Shown here: positions 1-6,807 of the stretch, piece after piece
Layout of the letters: every line of letters begins with the position of its first letter
Numbering within the stretch: position 1 is the stretch's first letter
Source of the DNA: Chryseobacterium gleum
Lineage (GTDB): Bacteria; Bacteroidota; Bacteroidia; Flavobacteriales_D; Crocinitomicaceae
Assembly (NCBI GenBank): GCA_945888595.1
Contig: CAMDAO010000018.1
Coordinates: 1-34,202 of the forward strand
Length of the DNA stretch: 34,202 bases
Direction: 5' to 3'
Made by a program: the position numbers and the translations under genes
The notes under the pieces: generated by a model
Told to the model about the DNA's origin: nothing
Seen by the model: the letters and a program-made list of their open reading frames with translations, nothing else
Databases searched by the model: none

Positions 1-440
1 TGTGAATTAAAACTTTTTGGACTACGAATAACACGTAATTTAGGAGAAAGAAAATGATAGGCCCATTCTTTTACCATTGTTTTTCCAACACTGCCAGTAA
101 TTGCCACCATTGGGAATGAAAACTTTTCTCTGTGAGTTTTAGCAATTTCTTGCAAAGCCCATAGTGAGTTTTCTACTAAAATAAAAGCGGCTTCAGGATA
201 TAGTGCCACATCAATTTCCTGCGAGATTACGAAAAAACGAACTCCTTTGGAAAAAGCCTCCTGTATAAATAAATGACCGTTTCTAAAATCACCTATCAAA
301 GCAAAAAATAAAGTATCCTGACCTTGTACTATTTTTCGTGTGTCAAATGAAATGGAAGTTAATACAGGATTGGAATGCTCCGTTAATGAACGACCTTTCG
401 TAATGCTGCAAATTTCAGAATATGTAAAATTGATTTTCAA
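1..440 (-). CDS. murF: MurF N-terminus, UDP-MurNAc-tripeptide:D-Ala-D-Ala ligase (partial; possibly a MurF-Alr fusion)
   Basis: I translated this by hand on the minus strand: 146 codons, then the window ends, so the C-terminal part is missing. MurF is cytoplasmic and adds D-Ala-D-Ala to the UDP-MurNAc tripeptide in peptidoglycan synthesis. Visible motifs are SFDTRKIVQGQDTLFFAL near residues 31-48 (the UDP-substrate-binding N-domain), the ATP-binding P-loop GSVGKT at 116-121, and RSPKSFNS at the edge, which matches the segment after the P-loop in Bacteroidota MurF. The only plausible start is TTG at 440: an in-frame stop lies four codons upstream and the first in-frame ATG falls just before the P-loop. 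That TTG overlaps the tdk stop as TTGA, so translation is probably coupled. In many Bacteroidota this gene is a MurF-alanine racemase fusion; the racemase half would lie outside the window. Confidence 0.88.
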   Translation of the reverse strand, partial: MKINFTYSEICSITKGRSLTEHSNPVLTSISFDTRKIVQGQDTLFFALIGDFRNGHLFIQEAFSKGVRFFVISQEIDVALYPEAAFILVENSLWALQEIAKTHREKFSFPMVAITGSVGKTMVKEWAYHFLSPKLRVIRSPKSFNS

Positions 441-1012
441 GAAACAACTTTATTAAAACAAGAACGGCAAAGCGGTTTATAAGAATTAACCGCTCCTAAA
501 AGGAAAAGTTCCTTATCTTCAACCAATCGATGCGAAAATTGAGCTAAGTTACCACAAGAAACACAGATAGCGTGCACTTTTGTCACATATTCTGCAATCG
601 CCATCAATTGCGGCATGGATCCAAAAGGAATTCCCTTATAATCCATATCTAATCCAGCAATTAAAACGCGAACACCTTTGTTCGATAATGCAGTACAAAC
701 AGCGATTATTCCAGGGTCAAAAAATTGTGTTTCATCAATGGCAACAATCCTTTCTCCTTTCCAATGGTTCATAATTTCAGAAGAATCATTAACGCCAATA
801 GCTTGTAGACTAGACCCTTGATGACTCATCACATTTCCTTCGCTGTATCGATTGTCTAAAATTGGTTTAAAAAGTAGAATGGCTTGTTTGGCAAATTCAG
901 CTCTTTTAAGCCGGCGAATTAATTCTTCCGTTTTACCGGAAAACATAGACCCACAAATGACTTCAATCCATCCATGCGTTTGCCCATTTTCTCTAAATTG
1001 CTCCAAAAACAT
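437..1012 (-). CDS. tdk: Thymidine kinase (type II, zinc-binding)
   Basis: 191 residues, the usual length for bacterial type II thymidine kinase, which phosphorylates thymidine with ATP in the salvage route to dTTP. The P-loop GSMFSGKT is at 21-28 and the magnesium-binding DE of IDETQFF at 93-94. The two zinc-binding cysteine pairs are CVSC (150/153) and CRSC (182/185), the second in the YKPLCRSC lasso loop that closes over the nucleoside. All expected motifs are intact. The stop overlaps the TTG start of murF by four bases, an arrangement common in Bacteroidota, suggesting one short operon. The gene is divergent from the acidic-protein gene at 1192, with about 180 bases between them that must carry both promoters. 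Confidence 0.97.
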   Translation of the reverse strand: MFLEQFRENGQTHGWIEVICGSMFSGKTEELIRRLKRAEFAKQAILLFKPILDNRYSEGNVMSHQGSSLQAIGVNDSSEIMNHWKGERIVAIDETQFFDPGIIAVCTALSNKGVRVLIAGLDMDYKGIPFGSMPQLMAIAEYVTKVHAICVSCGNLAQFSHRLVEDKELFLLGAVNSYKPLCRSCFNKVVS

Positions 1013-1122
1013 ATTTTATCGTATTAAAGGTTATCAACAACTTATAGAAGACAAATAATTTAAACCTTTATTTTCTATATTGGGTTACTGTGTATTTTTA
1101 TCGAATCAAAGTACTTTTTGAA

Positions 1123-1155
1123 TTGTAAATCAATCAAAGCACGCGAGTAACTTTG
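1123..1155 (+). promoter_or_regulatory. Bacteroidota-type promoter for the acidic-protein/M28 unit
   Basis: TTG at 1123-1125 is followed after 22 bases by TAACTTTG at 1148-1155, fitting the Bacteroidota housekeeping pattern of a -33 TTG and a -7 TAnnTTTG. It lies 36 bases before the ATG at 1192, leaving a short leader of roughly 30 bases. The assignment is by consensus only. Confidence 0.55.
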
Positions 1156-1191
1156 TAAAAATATTGAAAAAATTGATTTTTAGATAGTATT

Positions 1192-2358
1192 ATGGGAAAT
1201 TTTGGTTCAAAAGAAGATATATTGGTTGAAATAGCTGTATTATTTAAACAAATGGACAATGGGAAATTAACATTGGACGAATTAGATGATTTGGTAAATA
1301 TGAGCCGTGAATTGCATGAAAGAACTGTAATTCTTCGTTATAAAGCCTTTGAGGAAAAGATTTTTGGCGTTAGAACCATAGTTCCAGAAGAGAATGCAAA
1401 TACTGAAGAAGAAATGGCCATTCCAGAAGTAACTGTTGAACCTATTATAGAACCAGAAACAAGTATTGATGAAATAGAGGAATTATCTGCGGATGAAATA
1501 GACGTACCCCTTTTTCATGTTGAAGTCAAAGAAGAAGCTTCTTTTGGTTTTAGCCTTTTTAATGACCCTCTTCCAAGTGTTGAACCAAAAATTACGGAGA
1601 AAAAAGTTGCTTCTGATCCACTAGAAGAAATTTCAATAGAAGAAAAGAATGAGCAAGTAATTTTTGAAAAAGATATAGAAGAATCGAATTCTCTTTTTAA
1701 TTCAGAAATTATTGAGCCAATTTCTTTTGAATCAAATAACGAGGAATTTTCATCTGATAGAACAATGTCGGAAACGGAACAAGCACATACTGAAAATTTA
1801 GCTAGGTTTTTAAATAAAACCCCTGAAACCATAGCTACTGAGACGATTTCTGAACCAGTAGAATCGCTTTTTCAAGCTGATGAGCCTGCTTTCAATTCTT
1901 CAAGCGCGATTGTAGAAGTTCCCTTTGTAGAAGATTTTAATGAAGAAATAATTGTGGATGCAGCAAACGAATCGTCAGAAGATTTTTATGAAAGAGAAGT
2001 CGATAAAGTTGAGTCAACGTTAGAAATTGAAACAGAAGAAGATTTTGACAAAGCGGTAATGACTGTCTTTATCAATAAATACAATACTATTGGGAGTAAC
2101 TTAGCTTCTCAATTTGGGGTTTCAAAGATTGAATCATTAATTGGCTCATTTGGATTAAATGAGAGATTACAATTTATAAATGAACTATTTGATGGTTCCA
2201 GCGAAAGTTTCTCAAATGCTATCAAAGAATTAGATCAACAAATGGGCTCTGAAGTGGCAAAAAGTAAAGTAGCTGAATTTGCTGTTGAAAATAATTGGGA
2301 TGTAGACAGCGAAACGGTTGAAGAATTTATGCAAAAAATCGTTCGCAGATATGCGTAA
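1192..2358 (+). CDS. Conserved-looking acidic protein of unknown function
   Basis: 388 residues; I do not recognise a named family. There are three parts. Residues 1-60 look helical (KEDILVEIAVLFKQMDNGKL, then a leucine/aspartate-rich stretch). Residues 65-285 are a strongly acidic, low-complexity linker dominated by Glu, Asp, Ser and Ile, probably disordered. Residues 286-388 form an ordered domain that includes LNERLQFINELFDGSSESF and ends in FMQKIVRRYA. The last part resembles a C-terminal segment I associate with uncharacterised Bacteroidota proteins, but I cannot name it. No signal peptide or membrane segment is visible, so it is probably cytoplasmic. Its stop overlaps the start of the M28 peptidase gene by eight bases, which points to translational coupling. 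A good promoter lies just upstream. Confidence 0.85.
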   Translation: MGNFGSKEDILVEIAVLFKQMDNGKLTLDELDDLVNMSRELHERTVILRYKAFEEKIFGVRTIVPEENANTEEEMAIPEVTVEPIIEPETSIDEIEELSADEIDVPLFHVEVKEEASFGFSLFNDPLPSVEPKITEKKVASDPLEEISIEEKNEQVIFEKDIEESNSLFNSEIIEPISFESNNEEFSSDRTMSETEQAHTENLARFLNKTPETIATETISEPVESLFQADEPAFNSSSAIVEVPFVEDFNEEIIVDAANESSEDFYEREVDKVESTLEIETEEDFDKAVMTVFINKYNTIGSNLASQFGVSKIESLIGSFGLNERLQFINELFDGSSESFSNAIKELDQQMGSEVAKSKVAEFAVENNWDVDSETVEEFMQKIVRRYA

Positions 2359-3631
2359 ATTAGTTTTAGTATTTTTTTCTTTTTTCTTTTTAGGAGCTTT
2401 TGGCCAAATAGAAGAAGTCAGACAAATTACTAAAACATTATGCTCCCCTGAATTTCATGGTCGTGGTTATGTCAGCGGTGGAGATTCAATCGCAGCAGAT
2501 TTCATCGCCAATGAATTTAGAAAAAAGGGTGTAAAACCTATAAGGAGGAAGTACTTCCAATATTTTTCATTTGGAGTTAACACTTTTCCTGGAAACATGG
2601 AGGTGAAAATGGGTGACAAACAACTTTCTCCAGGGATACATTTTTTAGCAGATCCATCGAGCAACAAGAGTTTTACTGTTTGGAAACCAAAGTTAATTTC
2701 CGCATCAATTGCCTTAAATCAATCGCAATTAATTTCTGAAATTCAAAAGATTCTAAGTGGGTCAACCTATAATTCTGTTGCTTTCAATTTCGCAGGGCTC
2801 CCTGCCGATTCAATTAAATTACTGGCAGGAATTCCTGGTCAGATAGCAGATTTACTCCCCGTAATTGAAGTAACTAATTCAAAATTTACTTGGTCAGTTG
2901 GCAGAAATCAATTGAAGTATGCGTACATTCAAGTGCAAGATTCTATTTTTCAGGATAACAAGTTATGGAACGTGAATATTGATGCTACTTTTATTGAAAA
3001 TCACCGATCTCAAAATGTGGTCGCTTGTCTTCCATCGAAAAAAAGAAATGCTAAAACTATTGTTTTTACGGCACATTACGATCATCTCGGTCAAATGGGG
3101 AAAAGTACATATTTTCCTGGTGGAAACGACAACGCAAGCGGCACAGCAATGCTCCTCAGTTTAGCTTCGTATTTCAAATCGCATCCGATTGATTGTACTA
3201 TTTTATTCATTGCTTTTGCCGGTGAAGAGGCGGGTTTGGTTGGTTCTCACTATTATGTTAATCATCCTACTGTGCCATTGAATAAGATTTCATTCTTAAT
3301 TAATTTAGATATCATGGGAAGTGGTGAAGAAGGGATAACGGTTGTTAATGCAACAAATTATGAAAAGGAATTTTTAGAACTTCAAAAGATTAATGAGCAG
3401 AATAAACTTTTAGTTCAGATAAAAAAAAGAGGGCCTACGCAAAATTCTGATCATTATTGGTTTACCACAAAAGGAGTTCCTGCATTTTTTATTTACACGC
3501 AAGGCCCGAATAAAAACTATCACGATGTGTTTGATACGTATGAGAACTTAAGTTTTACGGAATATACTGATATTATGACATTATTAGTAAAATTTGTAGA
3601 TGGATTTACCTCTGGTCTTGAAAAAAGATAA
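2351..3631 (+). CDS. Secreted M28-family zinc metallopeptidase (aminopeptidase-like)
   Basis: The start is the ATG at 2351, which begins a clear signal peptide (MRKLVLVFFSFFFLGAFGQ); a longer in-frame reading from a TTG at 2318 would bury that signal. The product is 426 residues, probably periplasmic or secreted. The full co-catalytic zinc set of M28 is present: H242 (TAHYDHLG), D260 (GGNDNASG), the pair E292/E293 (AGEEAGLVGS), D320 (NLDIMG) and H368 (SDHYW). Family members remove N-terminal residues from peptides or act as glutaminyl cyclase-like enzymes; the exact substrate cannot be told from sequence. It overlaps the preceding acidic-protein gene by eight bases, so the two are almost certainly co-expressed. 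The unit ends at the hairpin at 3674-3710. Confidence 0.93.
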   Translation: MRKLVLVFFSFFFLGAFGQIEEVRQITKTLCSPEFHGRGYVSGGDSIAADFIANEFRKKGVKPIRRKYFQYFSFGVNTFPGNMEVKMGDKQLSPGIHFLADPSSNKSFTVWKPKLISASIALNQSQLISEIQKILSGSTYNSVAFNFAGLPADSIKLLAGIPGQIADLLPVIEVTNSKFTWSVGRNQLKYAYIQVQDSIFQDNKLWNVNIDATFIENHRSQNVVACLPSKKRNAKTIVFTAHYDHLGQMGKSTYFPGGNDNASGTAMLLSLASYFKSHPIDCTILFIAFAGEEAGLVGSHYYVNHPTVPLNKISFLINLDIMGSGEEGITVVNATNYEKEFLELQKINEQNKLLVQIKKRGPTQNSDHYWFTTKGVPAFFIYTQGPNKNYHDVFDTYENLSFTEYTDIMTLLVKFVDGFTSGLEKR

Positions 3632-3673
3632 GTATAATTTGCTAGGGTGAATCTACTTAAAAACAGTAAATTA

Positions 3674-3710
3674 CAAGAAAGGCTACTCATATTATGAACA
3701 GCCTTTCTTG
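3674..3710. terminator. Probable bidirectional terminator between the M28 and SSB units
   Basis: A perfect 11-bp inverted repeat, CAAGAAAGGCT (3674-3684) and AGCCTTTCTTG (3700-3710), encloses a 15-base loop in which TCAT and ATGA can pair further. It lies between converging genes (plus gene ends 3631, minus gene ends 3774). The U-rich part is inside the stem and the following tract is weak, so efficiency is uncertain, but the position fits a shared terminator. Confidence 0.7.
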
Positions 3711-3773
3711 CAATTAAGGTTCAAATTTTTGCATATCGTTTTGACCTTTTATTTTTGATTTAGGTGATTGGGG

Positions 3774-4100
3774 TCACATTCCTATAATATGTTGTACTTC
3801 AATTTCTGTTATATTTCTTTGTTTCCCTGTTTTACTGAGATACGTGCGATTAACTAAACGCCCATGAATCGCTAATTGTTTTCCTTTAACGCCATAATTT
3901 TCAATAAATTGAGCTAAATTCCCCCAAGCAAAAACGCGATGCCATTCTGTGTTTTGTTCAACTTTCCCTTCGTTTGTTTTATAATTTTTGTCCGTAGCAA
4001 TACTAAATCTAGCTACTTTTTTTCCATTATCGAATTGAGTGATTTCTGCATTCATACCCATGTTTCCAACAAGGGTTACGTGATTTCTTAATGTTATCAT
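3774..4100 (-). CDS. Short single-stranded DNA-binding protein (SSB paralogue, third in array)
   Basis: 108 residues covering only the OB-fold of the SSB family. It begins MITLRNHVTLVGNMGMN, followed by VARFSIATDKNY and NTEWHRVFAWGNLAQFI, the conserved aromatic block that stacks on ssDNA, then KGKQLAIHGRL. It stops right after the fold with ...EVQHIIGM and has no glycine/proline-rich tail and no acidic DDIPF-type tip, the part of housekeeping SSB that recruits RecO, PriA, exonuclease I and other partners. It is the last gene of a three-gene minus-strand array, 44 bases after the second. The role is inferred to be accessory: protecting ssDNA in recombination, transformation or repair rather than replacing replicative SSB. 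Confidence 0.9.
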   Translation of the reverse strand: MITLRNHVTLVGNMGMNAEITQFDNGKKVARFSIATDKNYKTNEGKVEQNTEWHRVFAWGNLAQFIENYGVKGKQLAIHGRLVNRTYLSKTGKQRNITEIEVQHIIGM

Positions 4101-4144
4101 ACTCTATTATTTTTTTATTAATTAGTAAAACGTATGCCTCTTTC

Positions 4145-4459
4145 TCAAAGGATGATTAGATCATTTATTTCAACTTCAGAAATAAATTTTTGTTCGCCTT
4201 CTTTATTTTTATAAAAGCGAGAAACCAATTTCCCTTCGATTGCCATTCCCATGCCAACCGTTCCTAATTCTTCCAAGATACTTACCCATCGTCCCCAAGC
4301 AGATAATTGATGCCATTGATTCCTACTTTTAGTTTTTCCTTTATCGTCCAAATAGCTTTCTTTTGTTGAGAGTGTAAATTGAGCGATTTTTCTCCCGCTT
4401 GCAAGTTCAACAAACCTTGGAGTTGAACTCATTTTTCCAATTAAATTTACGTGGTTCAT
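4145..4459 (-). CDS. Short single-stranded DNA-binding protein (SSB paralogue, second in array)
   Basis: 104 residues, again an OB-fold only: MNHVNLIGKMSSTPRFVELA at the start, then IAQFTLSTKESYLDDKGKTK, RNQWHQLSAWGRWVSILEEL and MGMAIEGKLVSRFY, ending EVEINDLIIL. It lacks any C-terminal tail or acidic tip. It begins eight bases after the stop of the first SSB gene, so those two are very likely translated from one message. The sequence differs widely from both neighbours outside the conserved W-H-x(4)-W-G core, so the array is not a recent duplication. Function inferred as for the other two: binding ssDNA outside the main replication role. Confidence 0.9.
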   Translation of the reverse strand: MNHVNLIGKMSSTPRFVELASGRKIAQFTLSTKESYLDDKGKTKSRNQWHQLSAWGRWVSILEELGTVGMGMAIEGKLVSRFYKNKEGEQKFISEVEINDLIIL

Positions 4460-4467
4460 AGCGTTGA

Positions 4468-4860
4468 TTATTTAGTTTTTTGTACTTTTTGTGATTCAAC
4501 AAGTTCTTCTTCTTTTTCATTGTTTTTAGGAGAAAGAAGTAAAAAATCCGTTATTTCAATATTTGTGGTATATCTTTTTTCTCCTTCTTTTTCATACATT
4601 TTATTCACGATTTTTCCTTCGATCATAATTTCTTGACCTTTTTGGACGAGTTTCGTAATGCGCTCTGCAACTTTGCCCCATGCAATTAAATTGTGCCATT
4701 GGGTATTTTCATGCCATTGACCGTTTTTATCTTTATAACTTTCATTGGTTGCAAGTGAAAAGTTGGTTAATGCATAATCTTTTGATGTTCCTACGGTTTT
4801 CAATTCTGGGTTCATTCCCATTCTACCGATTAAATTTACTTTGTTTCTTAACGTGTTCAT
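4468..4860 (-). CDS. Single-stranded DNA-binding protein (SSB paralogue, first in array)
   Basis: 130 residues, the longest of three consecutive SSB-like genes and the promoter-proximal one. The OB-fold reads MNTLRNKVNLIGRMGMNPEL, LTNFSLATNESYKDKNGQW, NTQWHNLIAWGKVAERITKL and KGQEIMIEGKIVNKMY. A short charged tail of about 20 residues follows the fold (NNEKEEELVESQKVQKTK), but it ends in lysines rather than the acidic-hydrophobic tip that binds SSB partners, so it is probably not the replicative SSB. The 514-base gene-free stretch upstream would hold the promoter; I saw no good TAnnTTTG box on this strand there. Confidence 0.92.
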   Translation of the reverse strand: MNTLRNKVNLIGRMGMNPELKTVGTSKDYALTNFSLATNESYKDKNGQWHENTQWHNLIAWGKVAERITKLVQKGQEIMIEGKIVNKMYEKEGEKRYTTNIEITDFLLLSPKNNEKEEELVESQKVQKTK

Positions 4861-5374
4861 ACTACTTAATTTTAATTTACGTCAAAGACGAATGTGTTAT
4901 TTTGTAACCTGTCAGAAGTTGTTATCTGATTTCGACACTGCAAAGATTGGGGCACATTAAATTTTTATTCGGTAAATAACCACTTAATGTCGAATGTCTT
5001 TCGTTTGTAAACGGTTATAATCGTTTTTAAGTCTGTAAAACAACTGTTTAACTAAAAAAATTAGAGTTAAAAAAATCGAAGAAAAATCAAATTAAAATTT
5101 TTTAAGTTGTGAATTTCTGCTAATACAATAGATCACCAACTAAAAATTACGTGCTTTTTCATGAAATAATATGAACGTGTTTTAAATGGGTAGTATTTAA
5201 GACAGATTTGATCTTATTTGAAAAAAGGTATTCCCTTATTCTACTGATGTTGCTAATGTGAGTTCGGTGCAATAATATTTTTTAAAACAGATATTTCGTG
5301 AAAAATCGGTATATTTGAATAATTGAATTTAGTTTTATTTTAGTATAATCCTTAATAAATTCAAGGAAAATAAA
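4861..5374. other. Gene-free divergent intergenic region
   Basis: 514 very AT-rich bases between the divergent SSB array and the NYN gene. I found no credible ORF, tRNA or recognised riboswitch. It holds an imperfect 18-bp palindrome at 5009-5026 (AAACGGTTATAATCGTTT, followed by two more T) that could be an operator or a weak terminator. Near its right end is a lone -7-like TATATTTG at 5310-5317, about 58 bases before the NYN start. It is unusually long for this window and could hide a small RNA, but nothing specific supports that. Confidence 0.5.
5310..5317 (+). promoter_or_regulatory. Possible -7 promoter element for the NYN/ribE unit
   Basis: TATATTTG matches the Bacteroidota -7 consensus TAnnTTTG. 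No TTG is found at the expected distance upstream, so this is weak support. The leader to the ATG at 5375 would be about 50 bases. Confidence 0.3.
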
Positions 5375-6115
5375 ATGGAAAAAGACTTAAAATTAGCCGT
5401 CTTGATAGATGGTGACAATATTCCTTCAGCGAATGTAAAAGAGATGATGGAGGAAATTGCAAAATATGGAAATCCTACGGTGAAACGTATTTATGGAGAT
5501 TGGACACAACCAAATCTTTCGAAATGGAAAAATTTATTATTACAGAATGCGATTACTCCAATTCAACAATATGCCTATACCACAGGAAAAAATGCTACTG
5601 ATTCAGCAATGATTATCGATGCTATGGATTTATTGTATTCAGAAAAGGTCAGTGGTTTTTGTTTGGTGTCGAGCGATAGTGATTTTACACGTTTGGCAAC
5701 ACGATTGCGTGAAGCGAGTATGTATGTGATTGGCATTGGAGAAAAGAAAACGCCTGAACCTTTTATTGTTGCATGTGATCGGTTTATCTACATTGAAATT
5801 CTTAAAAATCAAGGAAACCAATCAAATAATCCAGTTGAAAAAGGGATCGCTCAAAAGAAAAATGAAGTTGATAAAATTACTCCTAAAGTTATTCAATTAA
5901 TTTCTTCTACTATTTCAGATTTAGCAGATTATGAGGGATGGGCTTTTTTGGGAGACGTAGGAAGTTTATTAATGAAAAAACAACCTAATTTCGATTCAAG
6001 AAATTATGGTTTTGAAAAATTGACGCCCCTTATTAATTCAACCAACCAGTTTGAAATTGAACAAAGAGAGAATTCTAGAGGAAAAACGAAATTAATTTAC
6101 GTTCGAAATAAATAA
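5375..6115 (+). CDS. NYN-domain protein with C-terminal OST-HTH/LOTUS domain (putative ribonuclease)
   Basis: 246 residues. The NYN (PIN-like, DUF88/LabA) nuclease fold spans about 8-143, with the expected acidic clusters: DGDN at 12-15, ATDSAM at 74-79 and SSDSDF at 99-104, which in this fold hold the metal for RNA cleavage. A lysine-rich linker follows. Residues 168-246 resemble an OST-HTH/LOTUS winged-helix domain, a module that binds RNA. The combination suggests an RNA-directed nuclease, but the target is unknown. Riboflavin synthase begins 12 bases after the stop, so the two genes are probably co-transcribed without any obvious functional link. No signal or membrane segment is present; the protein should be cytoplasmic. 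Confidence 0.9.
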   Translation: MEKDLKLAVLIDGDNIPSANVKEMMEEIAKYGNPTVKRIYGDWTQPNLSKWKNLLLQNAITPIQQYAYTTGKNATDSAMIIDAMDLLYSEKVSGFCLVSSDSDFTRLATRLREASMYVIGIGEKKTPEPFIVACDRFIYIEILKNQGNQSNNPVEKGIAQKKNEVDKITPKVIQLISSTISDLADYEGWAFLGDVGSLLMKKQPNFDSRNYGFEKLTPLINSTNQFEIEQRENSRGKTKLIYVRNK

Positions 6116-6127
6116 CAAGTAGAGTTT

Positions 6128-6706
6128 ATGTTTACAGGGATTATTGAACAAATAGGATATATTACAGCGATTCAAAAAGAAGGAGAAAACATCCATTTCA
6201 CAGTTAAATCATCTTTTACAAATGAATTAAAAGTAGATCAAAGTGTCGCACACAATGGAACGTGTTTAACTGTTGTTTCAATAAACGAAGATGAATATAC
6301 CGTTACTGCTATTCACGAAACGTTAGAAAAAACGAATCTAGGTGAATGGAAAGTAGGTACCAAAGTAAATTTAGAGAGATGTATGCAAATGAACGGACGT
6401 TTGGACGGACACATTGTTCAAGGTCACGTTGATACAACAGCAACTTGCACAAACATCGAAGATCAAAACGGAAGTTGGAAATTTACCTTCAACTATTTAA
6501 CCGAACAAGTAACCGTTGAAAAAGGTTCTATCACTGTCAATGGTGTAAGTTTAACGGTTGTTGATTCCAAAGACAGACAATTTTCAGTTTGCATCATTCC
6601 TTACACATACGAACACACGAATTTTCATCAACTAAAAATTGGCGATAAAATCAATTTAGAATTTGATATTATTGGAAAATATGTCGCGAAATTGATGGTT
6701 AGATAA
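6128..6706 (+). CDS. ribE: Riboflavin synthase, alpha subunit
   Basis: 192 residues. The enzyme dismutates two 6,7-dimethyl-8-ribityllumazine molecules into riboflavin plus a pyrimidine that is recycled, the last step of riboflavin synthesis. It begins with the diagnostic MFTGIIE and shows the internal duplication of two lumazine-binding barrels: NGTCLTVV at 43-50 matches NGVSLTVV at 138-145, and GHIVQGHVD at 94-102 lies at the start of the second half. Length and motifs are normal. It sits 12 bases behind the NYN gene; no other rib genes are present, and no FMN riboswitch structure was recognised upstream, so regulation probably follows the NYN promoter. Other naming schemes call this gene ribC. 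Confidence 0.97.
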   Translation: MFTGIIEQIGYITAIQKEGENIHFTVKSSFTNELKVDQSVAHNGTCLTVVSINEDEYTVTAIHETLEKTNLGEWKVGTKVNLERCMQMNGRLDGHIVQGHVDTTATCTNIEDQNGSWKFTFNYLTEQVTVEKGSITVNGVSLTVVDSKDRQFSVCIIPYTYEHTNFHQLKIGDKINLEFDIIGKYVAKLMVR

Positions 6707-6722
6707 TTTTAATTTCTGATTT

Positions 6723-6747
6723 AAAAGATTACAATAAAATCTTTTTT
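6723..6747 (+). terminator. Probable terminator after ribE
   Basis: AAAAGATT (6723-6730), a 7-base loop, and AATCTTTT (6738-6745) with the T run continuing to 6747 form a short AT-rich hairpin with a U-tract, 16 bases after the ribE stop. The stem is weak in GC, so moderate support only. Confidence 0.5.
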
Positions 6748-6807
6748 ACTATTGATTTATTTCAACTATTTAACTAAATTAGATAGAGAATGAAATAATT
6801 TAACTCA

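Noticed and set aside
1515-1832. 105-codon minus-strand frame inside the acidic-protein gene
   Set aside because: Antisense of a Glu-rich coding region gives a Ser/Phe-rich frame by codon bias; no domain and no promoter.
3774-4860. SSB array as part of a prophage or plasmid
   Set aside because: No integrase, replication, capsid or other phage genes are nearby and the flanks are ordinary chromosomal genes.
6116-6127. FMN riboswitch before ribE
   Set aside because: Only 12 bases separate ribE from the preceding gene, leaving no room for an aptamer.
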